From the NCBI GenBank assembly GCA_008080565.1, contig VIKE01000002.1:62001-126000 (forward strand): a stretch of 64,000 bases of DNA, read 5' to 3'. The notes beneath the pieces are model-generated. The model had not been told where the DNA came from and did not search any database. It saw only the letters and a list, made by a program, of their open reading frames with translations. Position 1 is the stretch's first letter, and every line of letters starts with the position of its first letter. The position numbers and the translations under genes were made by a program. Shown piece after piece: positions 54,335 to 62,405 of this stretch. Origin of the DNA: Rhodocyclaceae bacterium. Lineage in GTDB: Bacteria > Pseudomonadota > Gammaproteobacteria > Burkholderiales > Rhodocyclaceae.

Positions 54335-57109
54335 ATGAAAATGTCGCGTTCGCTTGTACCGACCGTAATCTCTACGGCCCTTCTGACGATGATGCTGGGC
54401 GCCTGTGGTGGCGACTCGCCAGAAAGCCTCATCTTGTCCAGCAAGGACTATCTAGCCAAAAACGATGCCAAGGCCGCCGTTATCCAGTTGAAAAATGCGC
54501 TGCAGAAAAACCCCAACCTTGCCGAAGCCCGCTTCCTGCTCGGTTCGGCGCTACTTGAAAGCGGTGACGTTGCGGGCGCAGAGGTTGAACTGCGCAAGGC
54601 GCTGGAACTCAAACACTCTCCGGATGCCACTATCCCTCTGCTGGCTCGCGCCATGTTGGCAGGCGGCAAGGCAAAAAAATTGGCCGATGAGTTTGGCCAG
54701 ACCAGATTAACTAACGGGGAACCTTTAGCATCCCTAAACACGACCCTAAGCGCGGCGTATGCATCTCTAGGCAAGCGCGACGTTGCCAGAGCGCTTCTTG
54801 CCGAAGCCCTTTCCTCAAGCCCAAATTATGTTCCTGCGCGATTAGCTGACATTTTGGAAACTGCCGCAAACAATGACCTCGCTGGGGCTCGCTCAAAGCT
54901 TGATGCACTATTGAACCAAAACCCGAACAATCCCGAAGCGCTTCTGATCAAGGGCAACCTTCTCGACTTCGATGGTGACACGGCTGGAGCTCTGGCCCAC
55001 TATCAGAAAGCCATAGACGCAAAACCCAGCTTTCTGAATGCTCATTCAGCAGCCATTGGAACTCTCCTCAAGGCAGGCAAGATCGATGAAGCGGCCAAGA
55101 AACTCGATGTCTTGAAGAAAATCTCCCCCAAACACCCGCAAGTCTACTTACTTGATGCTCAAATCAACTATCAACGTAAAGACTACAAAACTGCTCGTGA
55201 GTCCGTCCAGCAATTGCTGAAGATATCTCCCAACAACCCGGGCAACCTCCAGATTGCTGGTGCCATAGAATACCAATTGGGCTCCTACATACAGGCAGAA
55301 GCCTATCTGGCCAAGGCTCTGCAGTTAGCACCGGGGCTCCCGCTGGCCAGGCGCATTCTGGTAGCCAGTCACTTGCGTACAGGCCAATCGGGCAAGGCAC
55401 TGGAAACCCTTCAACCTGTGCTGGGTCGCATTGATCAAGACTCCGCTCTACTCGCTCTTGCCGGCGAAGCCTATTTGCAACAGGGAGACCCCAATAGGGC
55501 TGCCGAATACTTTGCCAAAGCCAGCAAATTGGAACCGGAGAATGCTGCAAACAAGACATCCCTCGCCTTGGCACATATGGCCCAAGGCAGCTCCGAAATC
55601 GCATTTCAGGAGCTGGAACAAATATCTGTTTCTGACAAAGGCATATCTGCCGATCTGGCGTTGATCGCCGCCCTCCTACGCAGTAATCAACTGGACAAAG
55701 CCTTAAAGGCTCTTGATGGCCTAGAGAAGAAACAGCCGAATAATCCGGCAACATATAACCTGCGTGCCCGCACTATGCTGGCCAAGAAGGACACGGCGGG
55801 AGCCCGCCAAAGCTTCGAAAAAGCCCTTTCGATCGACCCAATGTTTTTCCCTGCTGTAGCCAGTCTGGCCACGCTGGATTTGCTCGACAAGAAGCCGGAA
55901 GATGCTCGCAGGCGCTTTGAGGCAGTGATCAGTGCCGACCCCAAGAATATGCAGGCACTACTCGCTTTGGCTGAACTCAAGGCAGCCAACGGCGGCATGT
56001 CAGACGAAGTCTCCTCGCTGATCAGCAAAGCAATCAGCGCAGCCCCCAGCGAACCGGCTCCCCGACTCGCGCTAATTCAATACTATCTCAAGCTCAAGGA
56101 AAACAAGAAGGCGTTGACCGCTGCCAATGAAGCTACTAGCGCCATCCTGGACAAACCGGAACTGCTTGATGCACTGGGTCGTACCCAACAACTTGCTGGT
56201 GATTTCAATCAGGCACAGACCACCTACGGAAAACTTGCTTCCCTTCAACCAGCCTCACCATTGCCATTGCTACGCATGGCAGAAATCCAGTTCGCAAATA
56301 AAAACAAGGAAGAAGGCATCAAGAACCTCAAGAAAGCCCTTGAAATCAAGCCAGATATCGTGGAAGCACAGCGCTCACTGATCTTGCTAGCCATGGAAGG
56401 CAAGAATACGAAAAGCGCAATCGACATCGCCCGGATGGTACAAAAGCAGCGACCAAAGGAACCCGTCGGCTATGTGCTGGAAGGCGACATTCACGCATTT
56501 GGCAAAGCTTGGCCCGAGGCGATCACTGTTTTTCGAAGTGGTCTGAAAGTGGTTGCAGCCCCGGAACTCGCCATCAAGCTTCACGGCTCCTTGCTTGCTT
56601 CTGGAAACACAGCAGAGGCAGATAAGACAGCTGGCGCGTGGCTAAAAGACCATCCAAAAGATGTCGCCTTCCGGATGTATTTGGGTGACCGTGCTTCAGC
56701 ACAAACGAATTTTGCCCAAGCCGTGAATCATTACCAGGCAGCATTGGAACTCCAGCCAGATAATGCACTGATACTTAACAATATCGCTTGGGCATCAGGC
56801 CGAGTGAAGTCTCCAAAAGCGCTCGAATATGCAGAAAAGGCCAATCAGCTTGCCCCCAATCAACCTGCATTCATGGACACTCTGGCCATGTTGCTCGCCG
56901 ACAAGGGAGAAACAGCCAAAGCTGTTGAGCTACTCCGCAAAGCGCTAGCATCAGCACCTCAGGCTAGTGCGATTCAGCTAAATCTGGCCAAAGTCCTGAT
57001 TGCATCAGGCAAGAAGGATGAAGCGCGCAAGGAGCTGGATGCGCTGGCAACAATGGGCGAAAAATTCCCGAACCAGACCGAAGTCAGCCAGTTGCTCAAA
57101 TCCCTTTGA
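54335..57109 (+). CDS. prsT: PEP-CTERM system TPR-repeat lipoprotein PrsT (TIGR02917 type)
   Basis: A 924-residue lipoprotein. The signal peptide ends with lipobox LGAC followed by GGDSPES. The rest is a long solenoid of about 24 tetratricopeptide repeats (for example AAVIQLKNALQKNPNLAEARFLLGSALLES near the N-terminus). The family is fixed behind prsK and prsR and is thought to serve the exosortase or exopolysaccharide export system, probably as a periplasmic scaffold at the outer membrane. I use the ATG at 54335, which has GAAGAAG ahead; a GTG at 54320 would add five residues. The gene looks complete, unlike its two regulators. Confidence 0.92.
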   Translation: MKMSRSLVPTVISTALLTMMLGACGGDSPESLILSSKDYLAKNDAKAAVIQLKNALQKNPNLAEARFLLGSALLESGDVAGAEVELRKALELKHSPDATIPLLARAMLAGGKAKKLADEFGQTRLTNGEPLASLNTTLSAAYASLGKRDVARALLAEALSSSPNYVPARLADILETAANNDLAGARSKLDALLNQNPNNPEALLIKGNLLDFDGDTAGALAHYQKAIDAKPSFLNAHSAAIGTLLKAGKIDEAAKKLDVLKKISPKHPQVYLLDAQINYQRKDYKTARESVQQLLKISPNNPGNLQIAGAIEYQLGSYIQAEAYLAKALQLAPGLPLARRILVASHLRTGQSGKALETLQPVLGRIDQDSALLALAGEAYLQQGDPNRAAEYFAKASKLEPENAANKTSLALAHMAQGSSEIAFQELEQISVSDKGISADLALIAALLRSNQLDKALKALDGLEKKQPNNPATYNLRARTMLAKKDTAGARQSFEKALSIDPMFFPAVASLATLDLLDKKPEDARRRFEAVISADPKNMQALLALAELKAANGGMSDEVSSLISKAISAAPSEPAPRLALIQYYLKLKENKKALTAANEATSAILDKPELLDALGRTQQLAGDFNQAQTTYGKLASLQPASPLPLLRMAEIQFANKNKEEGIKNLKKALEIKPDIVEAQRSLILLAMEGKNTKSAIDIARMVQKQRPKEPVGYVLEGDIHAFGKAWPEAITVFRSGLKVVAAPELAIKLHGSLLASGNTAEADKTAGAWLKDHPKDVAFRMYLGDRASAQTNFAQAVNHYQAALELQPDNALILNNIAWASGRVKSPKALEYAEKANQLAPNQPAFMDTLAMLLADKGETAKAVELLRKALASAPQASAIQLNLAKVLIASGKKDEARKELDALATMGEKFPNQTEVSQLLKSL

Positions 57110-57152
57110 TATTGATTTTCGGAATTTTTTTTAGATAGATACAGGATTCATC

Positions 57153-58433
57153 ATGACAACAATTGCTGTAGTAGGTCTGGGATATGTCGGGTTGCCGCTG
57201 GCAGTGGAATTCGGTAAGAAATTCCGGACGATCGGCTTTGACCTCTCACAAGCAAAAATTGACAGCTACAAACACTACATCGACCCAACGGGCGAAGTTA
57301 GCACCGAAGACCTCAAGTCGGCGACTCAGCTAACAGTCTCCACCGATGCAAGCACCCTGCGCGAGGCAGATTTCGTCATCGTAGCTGTACCTACGCCGGT
57401 AGACGATGCACATCAGCCAGATTTCAGCCCGCTCGTCGGCTCTTCAACGACAGTTGGCCGCAACCTTAAACAGGGTGCCATCGTGGTGTATGAATCGACA
57501 GTCTACCCTGGAGCAACCGAAGAGGTCTGCATCCCGATTCTCGAAAGAGAGTCCGGCAAGACCTGGAAAACTGATTTCTTCGTCGGCTATTCGCCCGAAC
57601 GTATCAATCCGGGTGACAAGGAGCGCACTGTCACCAAGATCGTCAAGGTGGTGTCTGGAGACACGCCAGCCACGCTTGATAAGGTCAAAGAGATCTACGG
57701 TAGCGTAATCACAGCGGGGGTCTACGCAGCGTCCAATATCAAGGTTGCTGAAGCAGCCAAAGTCATCGAAAATACCCAGCGAGACCTCAACATTGCACTG
57801 ATGAACGAACTGGCGATCATTTTCGACAAGATCGGCATCGACACGCTTGAAGTGCTCCAAGCAGCCGGCACCAAGTGGAATTTTCTACCGTTCCGTCCCG
57901 GCCTGGTTGGTGGCCATTGCATAGGCGTAGACCCCTACTATCTGACGCACAAGGCCCAGAAGCTTGGTTATCATCCGGAAGTCATCCTGGCCGGGCGGCG
58001 CATTAATGATGGCATGGGCAAGTTCGTCGCCGAGCAGACTATCAAGATGCTTGTCGGTGCCGGCCACCCGATCAAGGATCAGCCGATCATCGTGCTAGGC
58101 CTGACCTTCAAGGAAGACTGTCCCGACCTTCGCAATTCCCGAGTTATCGATGTAATTCGAGAACTTCAATCCTACGGTGCCACGGTAGTAGTACATGACC
58201 CGGTTGCTGATACTGCTGAGGCCCATCATGAATATGGCGTTGACCTTGTCAATTGGGAAAGTCTGCCCAAGGCTTCCGCTATTGTTGTTGCGGTCAATCA
58301 CAAACAGTACAAGGCCCTTACAACCGGTCAATTCACAGCTAAACTGAAACCGAATGGCGTGATTACCGACGTCAAGAGTATGTTGGACTACAACGCTTTC
58401 GTGGGTACCGGTGTAACGGTCTGGCGTTTGTAA
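57153..58433 (+). CDS. UDP-sugar 6-dehydrogenase (TviB/VipA-like nucleotide sugar dehydrogenase)
   Basis: A 426-residue NAD-dependent enzyme that oxidises the C6 hydroxyl of a UDP-HexNAc to a uronic acid. It has the Rossmann motif AVVGLGYVGLPLAVEF, VVYESTVYPGATEEVC, YSPERINPGD, KVIENTQRDLNIALMNELA, and the catalytic Cys in VGGHCIGVDPYYLTHKA. The sequence is closest in pattern to the TviB/WbpA group. Such acids are natural substrates for the amidotransferases at 14445 and 32882. It follows prsT by 43 bases that contain an eight-T run without a hairpin. Confidence 0.9.
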   Translation: MTTIAVVGLGYVGLPLAVEFGKKFRTIGFDLSQAKIDSYKHYIDPTGEVSTEDLKSATQLTVSTDASTLREADFVIVAVPTPVDDAHQPDFSPLVGSSTTVGRNLKQGAIVVYESTVYPGATEEVCIPILERESGKTWKTDFFVGYSPERINPGDKERTVTKIVKVVSGDTPATLDKVKEIYGSVITAGVYAASNIKVAEAAKVIENTQRDLNIALMNELAIIFDKIGIDTLEVLQAAGTKWNFLPFRPGLVGGHCIGVDPYYLTHKAQKLGYHPEVILAGRRINDGMGKFVAEQTIKMLVGAGHPIKDQPIIVLGLTFKEDCPDLRNSRVIDVIRELQSYGATVVVHDPVADTAEAHHEYGVDLVNWESLPKASAIVVAVNHKQYKALTTGQFTAKLKPNGVITDVKSMLDYNAFVGTGVTVWRL

Positions 58434-58443
58434 GGGGAAGTTG

Positions 58444-59352
58444 ATGAAGCACTCAAGGATTACTACCGCTGCACCTTTCCCTTGGGCGCTTTGCGCACTG
58501 ATTGTTGCCAGCATGTTTTACAAGCCAGCTATCGCCGACACCAAAGCAATCAAAGAACAGGCGATGGCGTTGCGCAATGAAGCGAAATCATTTGAACATG
58601 GTGATGGCACCCCACGAAACCCTGCAAAGGCAGTCGAGCTTTATTGTGAGGCAGCACGACTCGGCGACGTTGAGGCGCAGTACAACCTTGGTTGGATGTA
58701 CGCTATGGGTCGTGGCATAGAACGTGACGATGCAACAGCGGCTCTCTTCTTCACGATGGCGGCCCAACAAGGCGATATGCTCGCTGAGCGTATGCTTCGC
58801 CAGGTCGGCACACCGATCACCAAAGCTCCAGCCTGCCTCTCGGATCCAGAGCTGAACGACACTGACGGTGATGACATCGTCGCCAAGGCAACACCGGAAC
58901 ATCGCAAGGTGATGGATCTTGTTCAGAAGTTAGCTCCCGAATACGGTGTTTATCCGCGCTTGGCCATGGCCATCATTCGCGCTGAGTCGAATTTCAACCC
59001 AGAAGCCATCTCGCCCAAGAATGCCCAGGGCCTGATGCAATTGATTCCCGAAACCGCAGAACGCTTCAACGTCAAAAAGCCCTTTGATCCCGAGCAAAAT
59101 ATTCGCGGAGGACTCGCCTATCTGCGATGGCTGCTGGCCTATTTCGAGGGCAATATCCCATTGGTAGCCGCAGCCTATAATGCAGGTGAGGGCGCAGTAA
59201 ACCGCTACGCTGGTGTTCCACCCTACGCAGAGACCAAAGGCTACGTGAAGCGCATCCGCGAGATATTCAAACGCGAGGATCATCCATTTGATCCTGGCGT
59301 GACGAGCCCCTCACCAGAATTACCCAAAATTATCTCACGCAGGTTGATGTGA
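58444..59352 (+). CDS. Lytic transglycosylase with Sel1-like repeats
   Basis: A 302-residue exported enzyme. The signal peptide ends near KPAIADT. Two Sel1-like repeats (YCEAARLGDVEAQYNLGWMY and FTMAAQQGDMLAERML) come first. The Slt-type domain has Glu181 in AIIRAESNFNPEAIS, then AQGLMQLIPETAERFNV and VAAAYNAGEGAVNRY. It cuts peptidoglycan glycan strands and may open space for the export complex. Transglycosylases recur at this place in exosortase loci. ATG at 58444 with GGGGAAG ahead. Confidence 0.9.
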   Translation: MKHSRITTAAPFPWALCALIVASMFYKPAIADTKAIKEQAMALRNEAKSFEHGDGTPRNPAKAVELYCEAARLGDVEAQYNLGWMYAMGRGIERDDATAALFFTMAAQQGDMLAERMLRQVGTPITKAPACLSDPELNDTDGDDIVAKATPEHRKVMDLVQKLAPEYGVYPRLAMAIIRAESNFNPEAISPKNAQGLMQLIPETAERFNVKKPFDPEQNIRGGLAYLRWLLAYFEGNIPLVAAAYNAGEGAVNRYAGVPPYAETKGYVKRIREIFKREDHPFDPGVTSPSPELPKIISRRLM

Positions 59353-60113
59353 GGTGGTTGGCCGGAATTTGCCGATGTTTATTGGCCGGTCAGGCTATTC
59401 TTGGGACAATCGCATCTGCAGCCGATCTTACCGACACCATTGAGCGGATCAAACCGTCAATCGTCGTCGTGGGTACCTACAAAAATACTAGCAGTCCCCA
59501 GTTTGTCATGCGTGGTACCGGATTCGTGGTTGGCTACGGAAATCTGGTAGCTACCAACGCACATGTGCTAACAGAAATCAATGGCCCAGACGCGCCCGCC
59601 TTGGTAATCCGGGCGCGGACCGCGAATGGTGAGCCGCAGATTCGGCGAGCTTTGCTGGCTAGTCTGGACAAAGAGCACGATCTCGCTGTTTTACGCATAG
59701 AAGGATCTGCCTTGCCGGCAATGAAACTCGGAAACTCTGATCAGGTGCGCGAGGGGCAGTCCATTGCTTTTACTGGCTTTCCACTTGGAGGTGCCCTAGG
59801 CTTTTCTCCTGTTACCCACCGCGGCATTGTGTCGTCAGTAACCCCAATTGCACTGCCCGGTGGAAATGCCCAGCAGATCAACGAAAAGCTGATCCGCAAG
59901 ATCAGAAGCGGAACGTTCAACATCTTGCAGCTTGATGCTACAGCCTATCCAGGCAATAGTGGTAGCCCAGTCTACGATACCGAGACAGGCGAAACTCTCG
60001 GTGTCATTAACATGGTATTCATAAAAGGCACGCGCGAGGCGGCGTTGAATCAGCCATCGGGAATCAGCTATGCAATCCCGGTGAACTACCTCCTGGAGTT
60101 GCTAAAACAATAA
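59349..60113 (+). CDS. Exported trypsin-like serine protease
   Basis: A 254-residue protein with an N-terminal signal peptide ending near TIASAAD. The catalytic triad is His72 in LVATNAHVLTEI, Asp in DKEHDLAVLRIEG, and Ser204 in AYPGNSGSPVYDTETG. No PDZ domain follows, so it is a short DegP-like protease of the trypsin_2 type. It starts with a GTG overlapping the transglycosylase stop (GTGA), so the two are probably cotranscribed. Target unknown. Confidence 0.87.
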   Translation: MRWLAGICRCLLAGQAILGTIASAADLTDTIERIKPSIVVVGTYKNTSSPQFVMRGTGFVVGYGNLVATNAHVLTEINGPDAPALVIRARTANGEPQIRRALLASLDKEHDLAVLRIEGSALPAMKLGNSDQVREGQSIAFTGFPLGGALGFSPVTHRGIVSSVTPIALPGGNAQQINEKLIRKIRSGTFNILQLDATAYPGNSGSPVYDTETGETLGVINMVFIKGTREAALNQPSGISYAIPVNYLLELLKQ

Positions 60114-60257
60114 GGTATCCGTAGCCCAATCAGACCTACAACCGTCCCTCCTGTTTTGCACACCAAAGGCTGGCTTTCTGAGAAGTATTTCCTCACCGCT
60201 ATTGCATATGCACTTTAGACTTCAAACAATACAGTCGTTTATTCCTACGTAACTTAT

Positions 60258-60276
60258 GTGTCGGAAAATTTTACAC
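60258..60276. promoter_or_regulatory. Candidate upstream activator site 1
   Basis: GTGTCGGAAAATTTTACAC has GTGT and ACAC ends around an AAAATTTT core. It lies about 95 bases upstream of the -24/-12 promoter at 60360, the right distance for an enhancer-binding protein such as PrsR. A related half appears on the other strand orientation at 60304-60319. Confidence 0.4.
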
Positions 60277-60303
60277 GCCCACTGACGAGAGGCTGTTCTA
60301 TCC

Positions 60304-60319
60304 TGTAAATATTCGTAGA
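60304..60319. promoter_or_regulatory. Candidate upstream activator site 2
   Basis: TGTAAATATTCGTAGA resembles the reverse complement of site 1 (TGTAAAATTTTCCGACA) in its TGTAAA start and TT-C-G middle. Centre-to-centre distance to site 1 is about 43 bases, near four helical turns. Paired sites are common for NtrC-type regulators. Confidence 0.3.
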
Positions 60320-60359
60320 ATACCGCGCCAATACTGGGTCCATAGCCAAAACATAAAAG

Positions 60360-60376
60360 CCGGCTTGAATTTTGCT
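60360..60376 (+). promoter_or_regulatory. Sigma-54 (-24/-12) promoter
   Basis: CCGGCTTGAATTTTGCT has GG and GC separated by exactly ten bases. Against YTGGCACGrNNNTTGCW it matches both invariant pairs, the G-purine after the CAC position, and the whole TTGCW. The start of transcription would be near 60387, about 60 bases before the ATG at 60447. It would place the following four-gene cassette under RpoN and an activator such as PrsR. Confidence 0.6.
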
Positions 60377-60446
60377 TTTTAGTTATGCATATAAACCTAT
60401 GACCCAGAACACCTAGGTCATCAGCAAAAGTAATATGGAGCAAAAA

Positions 60447-61199
60447 ATGCTGCAAGATAAAAATACCGGGTCACACGAGCCCAATATGCAAAACGATTCA
60501 GACAGCGCCTCCAGCGTAGAGGCCGTTAGGTCACGTCGGAAATTCGTTGTTAGTGCAACAGCTGCCCCCGTCCTCATGACGGTTGCGGGAAGGTCCGCAT
60601 TGGCGTGCCAAACGGTCCCCAAAGGGCTTTCATTTGCCGCTTGGTGCTCGGTAAACCCAAAAGGGAAGAGTACTCAGAGCACATGCGTTTCCCATACCGT
60701 TTCTGGTCACACACCATGCAAACCGCCATACGCTTGGACCCCAAAGAAAACGGGAACGTGCTTTGAAGTGGCTTGGCCGGACCATCCGGAATGCAAGCCC
60801 TTTACATCTTGCAAGCAACGCTATACCGATAGAAGAGGCAAAACCGCCTATCGGGATAAATCATGGGCAGGACCTAGCGGAACCTACCAAGACATGTGCC
60901 ATCACTTCACCGAAACTTCGCTCACAGATGCCGGTTGGAATACAGGAACAAAGCTCTCTTGGCTTGATGGCAGTCGCTCGATTGCCAAGATTTTGATTGA
61001 CGAATCACGGGTTCCTGGAAGCACTGGTAATAAAGCCGAGTTTTGTGCGGCTTGGCTCAATGCTCACAAATACCCCGGAACCTATGCACTCAAGCCAGAA
61101 CATGTCCGAGAGTTGTGCGCCACTGGGAAAATCGGAACAGGTGGTTATGTTTTAACCCCTGAGGAATGCAAAGCGTTCTTGGAACAGACCCGCGCCTAA
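60447..61199 (+). CDS. Tat-signal, Cys-rich exported protein of unknown function
   Basis: A 250-residue protein. Residues 1-30 are polar. SRRKFVVSATAAP matches the twin-arginine pattern, and the signal should end at RSALA before Cys. The mature part has 11 Cys residues spread through it (among them ALAC, AAWCS, TPCK, PECK, DMCHH, EECK) and Trp-rich segments, and no recognised fold. It ends in EQTRA without a PEP-CTERM signal. GGAG six bases ahead of the ATG at 60447 decides the start over the ATG at 60435. As first gene of the sigma-54 cassette it could be the substrate of the PqqD-like and HprK-related proteins; that is an inference. Confidence 0.68.
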   Translation: MLQDKNTGSHEPNMQNDSDSASSVEAVRSRRKFVVSATAAPVLMTVAGRSALACQTVPKGLSFAAWCSVNPKGKSTQSTCVSHTVSGHTPCKPPYAWTPKKTGTCFEVAWPDHPECKPFTSCKQRYTDRRGKTAYRDKSWAGPSGTYQDMCHHFTETSLTDAGWNTGTKLSWLDGSRSIAKILIDESRVPGSTGNKAEFCAAWLNAHKYPGTYALKPEHVRELCATGKIGTGGYVLTPEECKAFLEQTRA

Positions 61200-61200
61200 A

Positions 61201-61452
61201 TTGAGCCAAGAGCAGTTGGCCCCCAGGCTTTCGGGACGAGCAGACTGCTTAGCCGTCACGTTTGACAGCGAGGCCGAGACAGTTCTCCTTCTGCCAAACT
61301 CAGGAGAGGTATTGCTTTGTGCCACTCAAGCCTGGGAGGAGGTAGTCAACTCCGGTATTTTTTCAAATAGCTCAGCAGAAGGGTTGGAGTTATCTGCTGA
61401 TGCCGAAAATCTGCTGGCTACGCTTGATCGCTTAGGTATTGATCTCGGGTAA
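61201..61452 (+). CDS. Small PqqD-like protein, HPr-rel-A system type
   Basis: An 83-residue protein starting with a TTG one base after the previous stop. LLLPNSGEVLLCATQAWEEVVNSGIF, followed by a predicted helix (DAENLLATLDRLGIDL), resembles the peptide-binding PqqD/RRE fold that precedes HprK-related kinase A in other genomes (TIGR04353 type). In peptide-modification systems such proteins bind the leader of a precursor. The short length and divergence make the assignment tentative, but the gene order supports it. Confidence 0.6.
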   Translation: MSQEQLAPRLSGRADCLAVTFDSEAETVLLLPNSGEVLLCATQAWEEVVNSGIFSNSSAEGLELSADAENLLATLDRLGIDLG

Positions 61453-61490
61453 TTCTTTTCGAGACCGCGTTTTCTGGTCACAATGCACTC

Positions 61491-62405
61491 ATGCCATCTA
61501 ATTTACTGAGTGCATTCACACTCGATTCGATCACCGACGCTCTATCTCAAGAAGGCTTGGTGCTAGACGTCACTTCATATCGCTGCCGAATCCGTTCAGA
61601 TCTCGCAGCAGCCTTAGCTAAACCGCTCCTATTGCTTTACCAGGACTACCCCGCCTACCTCGAGCATTCGGGGTTCATTGACTTTGACATCGAACTCAAT
61701 AGCAAGCGTACAGGGTGGCTTGAGAAAAATGTCGAGTTTAGTTGGGACGGACAGACCCCTTTTCCGGCCCTGCCCTTGAATCAGGTTCATCCCCTCTTTG
61801 AGTGGGGATTGAATTGGTGCATATCGACACTCGCCGGTGAAGATATCGTCATTCACGCGGCCGTTCTGGAGCGAAACGGAGGAGCTCTAGTGCTCCCGGG
61901 CGACCCAGGCTCCGGAAAAAGCACGCTATGCGCTGCACTCTGTCTTTCCGGATGGCGCCTGCTCTCAGATGAACTAACGATCATTTCACCAATAACTGGC
62001 CAGGTCCGGCCCATGCCTCGCCCAATCAGCCTCAAGGACGCATCAATTGGCATTATTCAATCGCGTTTTCCGGATGCGACGATCACTACACCAATTGGCG
62101 ACACACGCAAGGGTGACATCGCTTACGTGCGCCCGCCAGTAGCGGCTATCCACCGGTGGTCGGATGAAGTTCCCATTCGACACGTCATTTTTCCGCGATA
62201 TTCTGCCGCGTCCCCTCTCGACTCTTTCGTACTTACGAAGGCCAGAATGCTTTCAAAACTTCTGGACAATACATTCAATATCGGAGTTTTCGGAACATCC
62301 GGTTTTGCCGCACTTGCTGAAGCTGTCGTCGACTCGATAGGTTACGAGGTCAAATATGGCGACTTGTCGGAAGTCGCAGGATGGATAGATACGACATGCC
62401 GGTAA
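61491..62405 (+). CDS. HprK-related kinase A (TIGR04352 type)
   Basis: A 304-residue kinase related to HPr kinase/phosphorylase and to lasso-peptide-tailoring kinases. The P-loop is LVLPGDPGSGKSTLCAALCLSG (Gly137-Thr145), and SDELTIISPITGQVRPMPRPISLKD follows as in HprK. YVRPPVAAIHRW and IRHVIFPRYSAAS are further family stretches. No HPr (PtsH) gene is nearby, so HPr is unlikely to be the substrate. A protein in the cassette, such as the Cys-rich one, or a small molecule is more likely. It overlaps the nucleotidyltransferase gene by 25 bases. Confidence 0.85.
   Translation: MPSNLLSAFTLDSITDALSQEGLVLDVTSYRCRIRSDLAAALAKPLLLLYQDYPAYLEHSGFIDFDIELNSKRTGWLEKNVEFSWDGQTPFPALPLNQVHPLFEWGLNWCISTLAGEDIVIHAAVLERNGGALVLPGDPGSGKSTLCAALCLSGWRLLSDELTIISPITGQVRPMPRPISLKDASIGIIQSRFPDATITTPIGDTRKGDIAYVRPPVAAIHRWSDEVPIRHVIFPRYSAASPLDSFVLTKARMLSKLLDNTFNIGVFGTSGFAALAEAVVDSIGYEVKYGDLSEVAGWIDTTCR

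Larger units (their letters stand above)
60114..60446. other. Intergenic regulatory region ahead of the HprK-related cassette
   Basis: These 333 bases hold no gene that I can support. They hold the sigma-54 promoter and two possible activator sites listed separately. No intrinsic terminator for the protease gene was found; AAAGGCTGGCTTT near 60175 makes only a four-pair stem. Confidence 0.6.

Noticed and set aside
57110-57152. Terminator after prsT because of an eight-T run
   Set aside because: No stem precedes the T-run, and the dehydrogenase gene follows closely.
60447-61199. PEP-CTERM protein downstream of the sigma-54 promoter
   Set aside because: The C-terminus is EQTRA with no PEP motif, no hydrophobic segment and no basic tail.
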